From: Candidatus Enterococcus ferrettii
GTDB taxonomy: Bacteria > Bacillota > Bacilli > Lactobacillales > Enterococcaceae
Length of the DNA stretch: 64,000 bases
Assembly: GCF_017377655.1 (NCBI RefSeq)
Contig: NZ_JAFREL010000042.1
Coordinates: 1 to 64,000 of the forward strand
Direction: 5' to 3'
In this document: piece by piece, positions 7,795 through 16,428 of the stretch
Numbering within the stretch: position 1 is the first letter of the stretch
Layout: the number at the start of each line of letters is the position of its first letter
The notes under the pieces: model-generated
The model's input: the letters and a program-made list of their open reading frames with translations, nothing else
What the model was told of the DNA's origin: nothing
Database searches by the model: none
Made by a program: the position numbers and the translations under genes

Positions 7795-8427
7795 TTACAA
7801 ATAGCCTTCTGCTTCTTCACGGGTGAGAAAGAAATTAATGCCACCAGTGGAATCCACCCAACGATCGGGATTGAAGTTTTTTGCTTCAACCCATTCGCCT
7901 GTGCGGTAGACAAAATTTCCATCTGCATAAGCTATGGCCTCATCGTAATCTTTATTAGTATACATATCCTTAATACTTAACACCTTGGCTTTATCGCAAC
8001 GACAAGTGTTATTAGTAGCCGAGGTTCTTCGGGCATCAGCAGGAATCAACAGCTGAACAATCCGATAATCGAAACATTTCTTATATCCAATAATCGGACC
8101 GTCCTCAGCGCAGTACATTTTGAAATATTGAGTCTGCTCATCGTAAATAACATTTTTTAGGTTCGCACCTTCCAGCATAGAAAAATACATATTTGCACCA
8201 GAAATATCGGCACCTTCTAAATTGCAGCCCCGCAAATCTGCACTTTCAAAAGAAGCATTTTTCAGCAGTGCATAAGAAAAATCACAGTCAATGAACAAGC
8301 AATTCGCAAAGTCAGCTCTCTCCAAATTCGCGTTTGAAAAATCGACACGTTCAAATTGTATATCATGAAAAGGGGCACCCGCCAGTTGACGAAAACTATA
8401 ATCGTGATCTTTTAAAATTGCGGCCAT
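7795..8427 (-). CDS. Pentapeptide-repeat protein with DUF5758 domain
   Basis: A 210-residue protein. Residues about 15-95 are pentapeptide repeats of the A(D/N)LXX type (FSNANLERADFANCLF, SADLRGCNLEGADISGAN), which fold into a right-handed beta-helix. The C-terminal part (about 105-210), with YFKMYCAEDGPIIGYKKC, matches what I know as DUF5758. No catalytic residues are evident. Its ribosome binding site (AAGGAAGGTG) is strong. It sits between yjdF and the LysR gene on the same strand; the -35 box of the yjdF promoter overlaps its stop. Confidence 0.78.
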   Translation of the reverse strand: MAAILKDHDYSFRQLAGAPFHDIQFERVDFSNANLERADFANCLFIDCDFSYALLKNASFESADLRGCNLEGADISGANMYFSMLEGANLKNVIYDEQTQYFKMYCAEDGPIIGYKKCFDYRIVQLLIPADARRTSATNNTCRCDKAKVLSIKDMYTNKDYDEAIAYADGNFVYRTGEWVEAKNFNPDRWVDSTGGINFFLTREEAEGYL

Positions 8428-8445
8428 TTTTTACACCTTCCTTTA

Positions 8446-9264
8446 TTAATTATACTTGCTGCTCCAATTCAGAATGAAATCAATACAACGAGTCATCGCT
8501 TCAGACTCTAGACTTTCCCGCTGTAATAAATAGAAATTCCTCCTATAACCTTCGGGTAACTCCTGATAAGGAATACCTTCAACTGCACGTTTGGAAATAA
8601 TTGATCGGCCTATACCAGATTTCAGTAATTCACGAATGACCTCATTATTGTGAACCTCTAAAAGTGGCGGGGTCAAATTATTTTCTTCTAAATAGCGCTT
8701 AGTATAGTAGTACACTCCTGAGGAAGGTTCACGTACCAACCAAGGAGTATCTCCTTGGTTGCCTGCCAGAACTAGCTGATCCTCCATTAGGGTAAAACGC
8801 TCAACATTTCCGGTGGATAAGGGTTTTTCAATAAAACCTAGCTCTAACTCATATTTACTAATCGCTTCTAATACTTCCATAGAGTTCAAGAGACGAATTG
8901 AAAAGGCAATATCAGGAAATTCTGGTATCAATTCCTTCATTAGATTAGGCAGTACATAAACTGCAAAAGTATGAGAAGCACCGATCCGGCAAATGGTTGT
9001 TTGATCTCGTTCACTAGACAATTCAGTTAATAAGTCATTCCAATTTTCTAATAAATCCAAAGTCCCTTGATAAAGCAAATCCGCTTGTAGTGTGGCAACA
9101 ATCTCTTTTCGGCCATTGCGTAAAAACAAGGTTGTTTTTAATTCTGCTTCTAGTTGTTTGATTTGACTAGATACTGAGGGTTGAGAGATAAATAAAATTT
9201 CTCCTGCCTTCGAAAAATTTCTCGTTTCGTAGACGACGCGGAATGTTTCTAACAACTTAAACAA
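8446..9264 (-). CDS. LysR family regulator (YeiE/CysL-like)
   Basis: A LysR-type regulator of about 272 residues. The winged-helix domain FKLLETFRVVYETRNFSKAG...ISQPSVSSQIKQLE occupies residues 1-60, followed by a co-inducer domain. It is transcribed away from a YeiH exporter, the usual layout for a LysR protein that activates its neighbour. The frame has an ATG at 9279 without a ribosome binding site; GGAAGTGAT placed before TTG 9264 and the family start (MFKLLETF) favour the TTG. The inducer is unknown. Confidence 0.82.
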   Translation of the reverse strand: MFKLLETFRVVYETRNFSKAGEILFISQPSVSSQIKQLEAELKTTLFLRNGRKEIVATLQADLLYQGTLDLLENWNDLLTELSSERDQTTICRIGASHTFAVYVLPNLMKELIPEFPDIAFSIRLLNSMEVLEAISKYELELGFIEKPLSTGNVERFTLMEDQLVLAGNQGDTPWLVREPSSGVYYYTKRYLEENNLTPPLLEVHNNEVIRELLKSGIGRSIISKRAVEGIPYQELPEGYRRNFYLLQRESLESEAMTRCIDFILNWSSKYN

Positions 9265-9290
9265 AGTAATCACTTCCATTTACATATCTT

Positions 9291-9301
9291 ATAGTAACTA
9301 T
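9291..9301. promoter_or_regulatory. Candidate LysR operator
   Basis: ATAGTAACTAT is an inverted repeat (ATAGT/ACTAT around one base) in the short space between the divergent LysR and YeiH genes. A related half, ATAGTT, occurs at 9322-9327. LysR proteins typically bind dyads of the T-N11-A kind at such positions. Confidence 0.45.
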
Positions 9302-9365
9302 TATAACAATCATTCCTAAAAATAGTTAGAAACAGGTATAATCTATTTTGGAAAGGGATGATTTA

Positions 9366-10367
9366 ATGAACATAAAAAACTATTCAATCTTACCAGGACT
9401 GCTGTTGTCCTTCGCGGTGGCAGCGGTAAGTAAAGCTTTAGCCCTATTTTTTCCGGAAATTGGCGGTGCAACTATCGCTATTCTGTTAGGTATTCTATTA
9501 GGAAACACTATTTTTCGTCAGCCAGTTTTGGCAGTTGGAACTAAGTTCTCAGAAAGTCGTTTGTTAGAATATTCAGTGGTGCTGCTAGGTTTTACCGTTA
9601 CCTTCCAAACTATCAGTGAAATCGGATTAAAAGGAATCATCTATGTTCTGTTGATGATGACAATCACAATTATTGGAGCCTATCTAATCGGCAAGAAACT
9701 TGGTTTTAGTGAAAAAATGGGGTTAATGATGGCAGGAGGTAATGCCGTTTGTGGTTCTTCAGCCATCGGAGCAATTGCTCCAGCAATCGGTGCAAAGGAC
9801 GAAGAAAAAGGGCAGGTTATTACATTAGTCAACCTTTTAGGTACTATAATGATGCTGACATTACCATTCTTAGGAATCGCACTTTTTGGAGACGATTTAT
9901 TAGGCAAAAGTGCTTTATTAGGAGGAACCCTTCAATCAGTAGGGCAGGTAGTTGCAGGTGCCAGTCTAATTGACACAGCAACTGTAAAATATGCAATGCT
10001 CTTTAAAATTATGCGGATCATGTTGCTAGTAGTAGTAGTGTTTGTCTTTGAACAGAAGGTAAAACAAAATACAGTTGCTAGTGATTCCCCCGTGACCAAG
10101 GGTAAGAAATTACCTGTTCCTTGGTATGTTATAGGATTCCTAATTGCATGTATCCTAAATAGCTTTGTACCGTTACCACATATTTTAGATACGGGCGCAC
10201 ATTTTGTTAGTACTTGGTTTGAGACAACCGCATTAGCTGCTATTGGTTTGCGTCTTGATTTCAAAAAATTTTTAAAAGAAGGTCCACGTTTCCTAATTTA
10301 TGGTGTATCTGTAGGAGTAATCCAAACTATTAGTGCAGTTATCTTCATCTTTTTACTAAAGATTTAA
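9366..10367 (+). CDS. YeiH family putative exporter
   Basis: An integral membrane protein of 333 residues with about ten hydrophobic segments, matching the YeiH family (UPF0324). Recognisable stretches are GILLGNTIF, the glycine-rich [20 protein letters not shown] and [20 protein letters not shown]. The family is often annotated as a putative sulfate exporter, but that substrate is poorly proved. The ATG at 9366 is preferred over a TTG at 9348 because GGAAAGG lies between them. The divergent LysR gene probably controls it. Confidence 0.82.
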   Translation: MNIKNYSILPGLLLSFAVAAVSKALALFFPEIGGATIAILLGILLGNTIFRQPVLAVGTKFSESRLLEYSVVLLGFTVTFQTISEIGLKGIIYVLLMMTITIIGAYLIGKKLGFSEKMGLMMAGGNAVCGSSAIGAIAPAIGAKDEEKGQVITLVNLLGTIMMLTLPFLGIALFGDDLLGKSALLGGTLQSVGQVVAGASLIDTATVKYAMLFKIMRIMLLVVVVFVFEQKVKQNTVASDSPVTKGKKLPVPWYVIGFLIACILNSFVPLPHILDTGAHFVSTWFETTALAAIGLRLDFKKFLKEGPRFLIYGVSVGVIQTISAVIFIFLLKI

Positions 10368-10513
10368 GATAGTATGTTCGTTCTCAGAAAATCTTTAATT
10401 CGATAAAGCAATTGAAGATTCTATTAAATAATATATAGGGCTTTTTAAACAAAAGATATTGTAAAGAATATTCATTAGGCGTTAATAATTGAAAATTTAA
10501 CCAGCATTAGAAG

Positions 10514-10547
10514 AGGCAGCCGTTTAAAAGCGAGCTGCCTTTTTTTG
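10514..10547 (+). terminator. Rho-independent terminator
   Basis: AGGCAGC (10514-10520) pairs with GCTGCCT (10534-10540) across a 13-base loop and is followed by eight T residues. It is oriented for the yeiH transcript, 150 bases after that stop. Confidence 0.75.
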
Positions 10548-10653
10548 ATCTTCATAGGATTCGACAAGTTTTTAATAGGATTTATCAAGCTTCCTGGTGA
10601 ATAAAAGGCTATAATCGAAAACATAGTTCAATTATCATAGGATAGGAAACTTT

Positions 10654-11538
10654 TCAGACTTCATCAGCTAGCCATGTTCGACGATACTCACGAGGGCTGA
10701 GCCCACGTTTTGCTTTAAATAATCGATTGAAGCTAGATGGACTATTGAAACCGACTTTCAAAGCAATATCAGTAATAGTATTCTCGGAATATCTTAAATA
10801 TTCTTCAGCTTTTTTTATACGGAGAGATTGAATATAGTCAATGCAAGTCATTCCGACATTTTTACGAAAAAAAGCCATGAAATGAGATGGACTATAATTA
10901 CTGAATTTTGCCAAATCTTGTATTTTCAACGGTTTGTCGAGATTATCATCAATATAATTCAGAAGCTTCATAATTTTTTGATTTTCCAACGCTTTGCTGT
11001 CTTTAGGAATTGTGAATTTCAATAAATCAGCTACGAACAGCTCATTGAAAAGTAACAATAAGGAGCCTTTCAATTTAAGTTCAAAGTAGGGAGCTCTCTC
11101 ATGAATTATTGCGAAAATTGTCCGAACCAGTTCAACAATAATAGGATAATGGGGCACATCTTTGCTTATACGGTAAATGCTTTGAACTTTGCCGTTTTGT
11201 AGAGGTTTCAAATAGTTGATCGCCGAATAATCATGTGTTTCGAGTCCAATAAAATTGAGATGAAAAACCAATGTTTCTGAAGTTTGCTTAATATTCGTTG
11301 CTGTATGAAGTTTATTGGGCGGAATAAAAAGAATGTCTCCAGCTTGGCTAACAATTTTTTGACCGTCAATAAGGTAGTTTGCAGTTCCTTCATGAACAAT
11401 AGTAATTTCTGCACCACTATGCCAATGGGGAAGAACTTCGTTGTTAGGATATTCTTTTAAAGGTTGATAATATTCGAAGGGAATCATGTGATCCCCTTCA
11501 TCGAACCATCTTAGCGAGTTTTCCAGCTGATTTGTCAT
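10654..11538 (-). CDS. AraC family transcriptional regulator
   Basis: A regulator of about 294 residues with an N-terminal cupin-like sugar-binding domain (LPHWHSGAEITIVHEG, GDILFIPPNKLH) and a C-terminal pair of AraC helix-turn-helix motifs (IQDLAKFSNYSPSHFMAFFR and ITDIALKVGFNSPSSFNRLF). An ATG at 11565 lacks a ribosome binding site; AGAAAGG nine bases before ATG 11538 fits. It is divergent from the HAD/MFS/acetyltransferase/PHP cluster at 11813-15297 and is the obvious candidate to control it. The effector is unknown. Confidence 0.85.
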   Translation of the reverse strand: MTNQLENSLRWFDEGDHMIPFEYYQPLKEYPNNEVLPHWHSGAEITIVHEGTANYLIDGQKIVSQAGDILFIPPNKLHTATNIKQTSETLVFHLNFIGLETHDYSAINYLKPLQNGKVQSIYRISKDVPHYPIIVELVRTIFAIIHERAPYFELKLKGSLLLLFNELFVADLLKFTIPKDSKALENQKIMKLLNYIDDNLDKPLKIQDLAKFSNYSPSHFMAFFRKNVGMTCIDYIQSLRIKKAEEYLRYSENTITDIALKVGFNSPSSFNRLFKAKRGLSPREYRRTWLADEV

Positions 11539-11595
11539 TTTATTAAGCCTTTCTGAAACGTGCATGGATTATTTTTGTAAATAAAAGTGAACAGT

Positions 11596-11625
11596 ATAAT
11601 AAACATTATATACAAAAAAATACAA
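11596..11625 (-). promoter_or_regulatory. Promoter for AraC gene
   Basis: On the minus strand TTGTAT (11620-11625), an 18-base spacer and TATTAT (11596-11601) give a plausible sigma-70 type promoter about 60 bases upstream of the start at 11538. Confidence 0.4.
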
Positions 11626-11812
11626 CGTTCGCTATAAATTGAGCATTTTCTGATATTTAATGAAGGAATTTTTTGTGATACGCCAGTTTACTGTGAACAG
11701 AAAAACACTATGAAGAATGATAACTCTAAAAATTTGCGGGCATTTGTAAGGGAAGCAGACTGACATGATGATCAGAATTTAGCAATCGAGGACAAAAAAG
11801 GAGTGGAAAATA

Positions 11813-12589
11813 ATGATCAAAGGAATTGTTTTTTTTGACTTAGACGGAACATTATTGGATAAACGATCTCATTTAAATACAGCCAATAGAGAAGCTTTGT
11901 TTAAGTTGACAGAAAATGGCTATTTACCCGTTGTAGTGACTGGCCGTGCCCCGTGGGAAATTCGTGAGCTAACAGCAGGGGGAGATATTCATTCATATAT
12001 TGGACTAAACGGTCAAATCGTTTTTAACCAAAAAATCGTCTACCAATCAACTATTGAAAAGGAAATTATTGAGGAAGTAGTACTTCTGTCTAACCGACTG
12101 AATCATCCATTAGCCTTTTATGGAAAGGAAACAAGTAAAATTACTGCAATTGATGAGGCAGCAGTCAGACTTTATCAACTAGATAATGCTGCACTGCCTG
12201 AAATTATGCCAACCTTTTATCGTAAAGAAGATGTTTTAATGTTGTATCTCTTTTCTAAGGATGAAGAAAAGGACCAACTATATCAAACACTTTTTGGGAA
12301 TTATTTAACTATCATTCGTGATACTCCCTTTTCAGTAGCAATGACAGCCATCGGTAATTCCAAAAAAACAGGGATTAAAAATTTAATGAATAGTCTATCT
12401 CTGAAAGAAAGTGTCCCAACCTACGCTTTTGGAGATGGTAACAATGATTTACCAATGTTTGAAGCAGTTGATTATCGAATAGCGATGGGAAATGGAACGG
12501 ATAAAATCAAAAAAGCTGCTGATTTTGTAACAAAATCAAATGAAGATGGCGGAATAATACACGGATTGCATCACTTGAATCTGATTTAA
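11813..12589 (+). CDS. Cof-type HAD-IIB phosphatase
   Basis: A 258-residue HAD-superfamily phosphatase. Motif I is FFDLDGTLLD with nucleophile Asp9 and general acid Asp11. Motif II is in VVVTGRAPWE, the lysine of motif III in GNSKKTGIKN, and motif IV is FGDGNNDLPMF. The alpha/beta cap between motifs II and III marks the IIB (Cof) group, which usually dephosphorylates sugar phosphates or phosphorylated cofactors. AAGGAGTGG precedes the ATG. It is first of four genes on the same strand, followed after 34 bases by an MFS transporter. Confidence 0.85.
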   Translation: MIKGIVFFDLDGTLLDKRSHLNTANREALFKLTENGYLPVVVTGRAPWEIRELTAGGDIHSYIGLNGQIVFNQKIVYQSTIEKEIIEEVVLLSNRLNHPLAFYGKETSKITAIDEAAVRLYQLDNAALPEIMPTFYRKEDVLMLYLFSKDEEKDQLYQTLFGNYLTIIRDTPFSVAMTAIGNSKKTGIKNLMNSLSLKESVPTYAFGDGNNDLPMFEAVDYRIAMGNGTDKIKKAADFVTKSNEDGGIIHGLHHLNLI

Positions 12590-12623
12590 TTTCAAGAAGC
12601 TAGAGGGGAGAAGTTTTAATCAA

Positions 12624-13826
12624 ATGCTGAAAAACTCATCTAATAAATTGGGGACATTTAATGAAAATCGAGTAACTTTCAAGGCCGTTTTGTTGAGTAT
12701 TTCATTGCTTACTGGATCAGCAACGGCTATAACAGGGATGTTGCCAATACTTTTGAAGCAGTTTCCACAGTTACCACAAAGTACGATCGAAAGTTTGGTA
12801 ACTATTCCCAGTTTAACTACTTGTATATTTTCATTGCTTAGCAATCAGACAACGAAAAAAATTGGTGTCAAGCGAACGGTTCAACTAGGGATAGTGATTG
12901 CCACTAGTGCAGGGATTATGCCTTTCTTTTTAAAAAGCTTTGTGCTTATCTTTTTTTGCCGCCTGTTTCTAGGGGCCGGAATCGGTTTGTTTACCCCTTT
13001 AGCAATCAGTTTAATTAGTATGTTTTTTACTGGAAAAGATCGAGCTGTTTTGCTTGGTTATCAAGTAGGCATATCTGCTTTGGGGAATTCGGCATTACTC
13101 CTTGTGAGTGGCTCCTTAATAAGTATTAAGTGGAATTGGGGATTTCTCGTCTATTTATTGGCTCTACCGATATTATTGATTTTTACTAAGGTAGTTCCTG
13201 AACCGTCAGCGGGTTTGACTGCTCAAAAGAAAGCTGATGCTACCTCAAATAAACGCTTGAGCAACTCAGTGTTACGATACATCTTATTGTGTTTTTTTAC
13301 TTTTTTGATTATTTGGGCGGTACAAATAAAGTTACCAGAATTGTTTATGGAAAAAAATTTCGGCAATGCTCAATCTGCTAGTTTAGTTTTGAGTATAATG
13401 AATCTAGGCGGTTTGTTAGCTGGTCTGTTGTTTGGTCGCCTGTTTATTTATTGGAGAGAACGCCTTTTGCCGATTAGTTATCTTGCAGCTGGAGCTCTGG
13501 TTATTCTTTTGAGCTTTTCACAGCAGTTTATCGTTTCTGCGATCGCTGCGGTATTGTTTAACTTTGTTTACTCGTTTACAGGACCGTACATTATTACTAA
13601 AGTAAATGAACTATCTCCACCACAGCAGTTGATCTTAGCTACTGCTTTAATTTCAGTATCTATGACATTGAGTCAGTTTGCCACACCTTTCTTTTGGAAT
13701 GGTCTAGGGGCTTTGGTAAATAATCAAACGGCTGAGTCAATTATTTTTTTAGCAGGATTATCTGCGGTGCTTATTGGTGTTATATTGATTTTGAAACTAA
13801 AAATTGGGAGGAATAAGAAAAATTGA
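12624..13826 (+). CDS. MFS transporter
   Basis: A 400-residue major facilitator with about 12 hydrophobic segments split by a short charged loop near residues 190-205 (EPSAGLTAQKKADATSNK). The loop after helix 2 (SNQTTKKIGVKRTVQ) carries the basic MFS signature. The overall look (TGSATAITGMLPILLKQFPQL) recalls the CynX/NimT group of anion and drug transporters, but the substrate cannot be read from sequence. Its stop overlaps the start of the acetyltransferase, so the two are coupled. Confidence 0.75.
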   Translation: MLKNSSNKLGTFNENRVTFKAVLLSISLLTGSATAITGMLPILLKQFPQLPQSTIESLVTIPSLTTCIFSLLSNQTTKKIGVKRTVQLGIVIATSAGIMPFFLKSFVLIFFCRLFLGAGIGLFTPLAISLISMFFTGKDRAVLLGYQVGISALGNSALLLVSGSLISIKWNWGFLVYLLALPILLIFTKVVPEPSAGLTAQKKADATSNKRLSNSVLRYILLCFFTFLIIWAVQIKLPELFMEKNFGNAQSASLVLSIMNLGGLLAGLLFGRLFIYWRERLLPISYLAAGALVILLSFSQQFIVSAIAAVLFNFVYSFTGPYIITKVNELSPPQQLILATALISVSMTLSQFATPFFWNGLGALVNNQTAESIIFLAGLSAVLIGVILILKLKIGRNKKN

Positions 13827-14440
13827 AAACTCAAAAGGAACGGATGCTGGCAGAAGAGCTTTATATGGCTGATGATCAAGAATTAGCAAAGGATTGTAAA
13901 CGCTCCAGGCAATTGACTCGGTTGTTTAATCAAACAACTGAAGAGCAGCAAGAATATCGTCAAGAATTATTGAAGCAGTTATTTCAGCAAACTGGAGAAA
14001 AGATATACATTGAACCGCCCTTTCGTTGCGATTATGGCAGCAATACAGTAATCGGTGAGAATTTTTATGCTAATTTTGACTGTGTCATTTTGGACGTTGC
14101 TAAAGTTACTATTGGAAAGAATGTCATGTTTGGTCCAAGAGTAGGTATTTATACGCCCGGCCATCCGATTGATCCAGGTGTACGAGTTCGTGGACTTGAA
14201 TTTGGAACTTCTGTAACCTTAGGAGACAATGTCTGGGTGGGGGCAAATACGACTATTAATCCAGGAGTTGCCATCGGATCGAATGTAGTTATTGGCTCTG
14301 GTTCAGTTGTTACTAGAGATATTCCTGATGATGTAGTCGCTGCCGGAAATCCTTGCCGTGTATTGAGAAAAATTACTAAAGAAGACACTGCCTATTGGGA
14401 AAAGCTTGAGCAAGAATATCATAAGGATTTTGAAAGCTAG
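13823..14440 (+). CDS. Sugar O-acetyltransferase (maltose/galactoside type)
   Basis: A 205-residue acetyl-CoA-dependent transferase of the LacA/Maa group. The N-terminal helix pair (KERMLAEELYMADDQELAKD) is followed by left-handed beta-helix hexapeptide repeats (VTLGDNVWVGANTTINPGVA, NVVIGSGSVV). The catalytic histidine lies in YTPGHPID. I keep the TTG at 13823, overlapping the MFS stop, because the family usually begins a few residues before the KERML helix; an ATG at 13844 is the alternative. Such enzymes acetylate sugars, often as detoxification. Confidence 0.85.
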   Translation: MKTQKERMLAEELYMADDQELAKDCKRSRQLTRLFNQTTEEQQEYRQELLKQLFQQTGEKIYIEPPFRCDYGSNTVIGENFYANFDCVILDVAKVTIGKNVMFGPRVGIYTPGHPIDPGVRVRGLEFGTSVTLGDNVWVGANTTINPGVAIGSNVVIGSGSVVTRDIPDDVVAAGNPCRVLRKITKEDTAYWEKLEQEYHKDFES

Positions 14441-14472
14441 GTTAGTAAAGTTAGTAAAATAGGGGGAATACC

Positions 14473-15297
14473 ATGAAATTTGATTACCATGTTCACACTC
14501 ATTATAGCGATGACTCAGAATATCCTATGGAAGAGGTTGTAATTGATGCAATCAAGCAGGGGATTAAGGAGTTATGTTTTACTGACCATGTTGACTACGG
14601 GGTAAAGTTGGATTGTGACGACCCCGTTCCTGCTGGCGGAAACGAGATGATGCTCAATGTTGACTATCCGGCTTATTTCGAACAGTTCAATGAATTAAAA
14701 GGTAAGTATCAGCAGAAGATCACTCTACGTTTTGGTTTAGAGTTTGGCATACAAAGAGAAACAATTCCTAAGTTCGAAAAGCTGTTTGCTTCCTATCCAT
14801 TTGATTTTATTTTGTTATCGATTCATCAGATCGACAATCAGGAATTTTGGACAGGAGAATTTCAAGTTGGGAAGACCGATGCTCAGTGTTATCAGGAATA
14901 TTATGAAGAAATGCTAACGGTTGTTAAAAATTACCACAATTATAGCTGTCTTGCGCACATGGATCTAATCCGACGCTACTTGAACAAGGATGAGAATACC
15001 TTTGAAGCAAATAAAGCAATATTGAGTGAAATTCTCAGCTATATTATTGCAGACGGTAAGGGAATTGAGGTCAATACCTCGTCAATTCGTTACCAAATTC
15101 CTGATACTACTCCATCAGTAGAGATTTTGAAGCTATACAAAGAATTAGGCGGTAAAATAATTACCATCGGTAGTGATAGCCATACACCAGAACAACTGGG
15201 TGCTCATATTGAGGAAAGTAAAAAGCTGCTGAAAGACTTAGGCTTTAAACACTATTGCACTTTTGAAAAAATGAAACCTCATTTCCACCCACTTTAA
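14473..15297 (+). CDS. PHP-domain phosphoesterase (HisJ-like)
   Basis: A 274-residue PHP-fold metal-dependent phosphatase. The first metal motif is HVHTHYS (His6, His8), followed by FTDHVDYG, an internal glutamate (LRFGLEFGIQ), SIHQ, and the C-terminal GSDSHTPEQLG. It most resembles histidinol-phosphate phosphatases, but no histidine genes are nearby, so the substrate is more likely another phosphoester such as a sugar phosphate. It is the last gene of the 11813-15297 cluster and ends just before a terminator. Confidence 0.8.
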   Translation: MKFDYHVHTHYSDDSEYPMEEVVIDAIKQGIKELCFTDHVDYGVKLDCDDPVPAGGNEMMLNVDYPAYFEQFNELKGKYQQKITLRFGLEFGIQRETIPKFEKLFASYPFDFILLSIHQIDNQEFWTGEFQVGKTDAQCYQEYYEEMLTVVKNYHNYSCLAHMDLIRRYLNKDENTFEANKAILSEILSYIIADGKGIEVNTSSIRYQIPDTTPSVEILKLYKELGGKIITIGSDSHTPEQLGAHIEESKKLLKDLGFKHYCTFEKMKPHFHPL

Positions 15298-15306
15298 AAC
15301 GTTGGT

Positions 15307-15334
15307 CGCAGGAGTTATTCCTGCGGCTTTTTCT
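15307..15334. terminator. Terminator between convergent genes
   Basis: CGCAGGA (15307-15313) pairs with TCCTGCG (15319-15325) and is followed by a T-rich run to 15334. It serves the PHP gene; its stem contains the stop codon of the converging AraC gene, which has a shorter T run on its own side. Confidence 0.7.
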
Positions 15335-16289
15335 TTTGGCGAAAATCATTTGGCGTTTGGCCGGTTTTTTGTTGGAATAATTTGAAAATAGAAGGAGTAC
15401 TCTTATAGCCGATTGCTTCAGCAATTTCAGAAATACTGTAATTGGTATTTTGCAGCATGATTTTGGCTTCAGAAAGCCGCTTCTGATCAATTAATTCTTG
15501 AAAGGTGCTGCCGGTTTTGGCCTTGATCATATTGCTGATATAGTTTTTATTGTAACCAAAATGATTTCCTAACTGTTTTAAAGAGACTTCACAATAGTGA
15601 TCATTAATGTACTTCAACAGCTGAAATATCTCTTTTTTTTCACTATAAGTATTGTTCGTATATAGGGTTGTCGTGTTGGAAAGTTCAACTAGCAGAGCGC
15701 TTAACAACAGATTCAAGGAGCGAACCTTATTTCGTTGTGGTTGAAAGAATTTCAGAGCCATTAGTTCAATAAGCTGTTGGGCAATTTTTTGTTCAGTCAA
15801 ATCAAACACCATAAAATTATTATGAGAAGCTTGTTTTTGGGAGGCTTGGACAATAAATTGCGTCACTATATCTTCTGATTGTGCCAGATTATTCAATAGC
15901 TCCGTAGGTATCGAGCTATCTTGAACCAGAATATTTAGAATTAAATCCTCCTCTCCAACATAATCAATTTGCTGAATAATATTACGATCCATCAAAATTA
16001 ACTGTCCCTGCGATAACGCTACGCGGTCTCCATTAATCCATTGAATACACCTGCCTGTGTACACATAGTTAAATTCTACAAAACTGTGGGTGTGAGCAGG
16101 AGTATGGGAAAAGCGAGGATGTTTATTAATAAATATATTTCCTTCCTCAAAAAAATTTACCAAGGGAATTTTCGGCACAATCGATTCCTCGTAATTCAAA
16201 TTCATTTCATTAATGTTTTTTCCACTTTGTCGTTGCAGTGTTTCTACCGGAAGTTCTTTCTGCAAAAGCTCTCTTAATTCGTGCATCAT
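15315..16289 (-). CDS. AraC family regulator of rhamnoside locus
   Basis: A 324-residue regulator. A cupin ligand domain (HTPAHTHSFVEFNYVYTG, GQLILMDRN) fills the middle, and the C-terminus has two AraC helix-turn-helix units (LKQLGNHFGYNKNYISNMIK and ISEIAEAIGYKSTPSIFKLF). GAGAGG six bases before ATG 16289 supports the start; a second ATG follows directly. It is divergent from an MFS transporter and a GH78 alpha-L-rhamnosidase with about 140 bases between, so it most likely senses a rhamnoside and activates that operon. Confidence 0.85.
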   Translation of the reverse strand: MMHELRELLQKELPVETLQRQSGKNINEMNLNYEESIVPKIPLVNFFEEGNIFINKHPRFSHTPAHTHSFVEFNYVYTGRCIQWINGDRVALSQGQLILMDRNIIQQIDYVGEEDLILNILVQDSSIPTELLNNLAQSEDIVTQFIVQASQKQASHNNFMVFDLTEQKIAQQLIELMALKFFQPQRNKVRSLNLLLSALLVELSNTTTLYTNNTYSEKKEIFQLLKYINDHYCEVSLKQLGNHFGYNKNYISNMIKAKTGSTFQELIDQKRLSEAKIMLQNTNYSISEIAEAIGYKSTPSIFKLFQQKTGQTPNDFRQKKKPQE

Positions 16290-16369
16290 TTTTTTCCTCT
16301 CATCAATTCGCTAAAAATAGTTTAACAAATAATCTGTAGATTTGATACTAAATTTCTGGATTTATGAAA

Positions 16370-16399
16370 TTGCAACGAGTGGTTGAAAGCGGTTAGAAT
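16370..16399 (+). promoter_or_regulatory. Promoter with overlapping cre site
   Basis: TTGCAA (16370-16375), an 18-base spacer and TAGAAT (16394-16399) precede the MFS gene at 16429. TGAAAGCGGTTAGA (16384-16397) matches the CcpA-box consensus TGWNANCGNTNWCA at nine of ten fixed positions and overlaps the -10. That placement suggests carbon catabolite repression on top of AraC activation. Confidence 0.5.
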
Positions 16400-16428
16400 A
16401 AGGGCATCAATTAGGAGGAAAAGAAATT

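Noticed and set aside
9680..10264. Two minus-strand open frames across the yeiH gene
   Set aside because: They mirror the codon pattern of the membrane protein on the plus strand and lack starts with ribosome binding sites.
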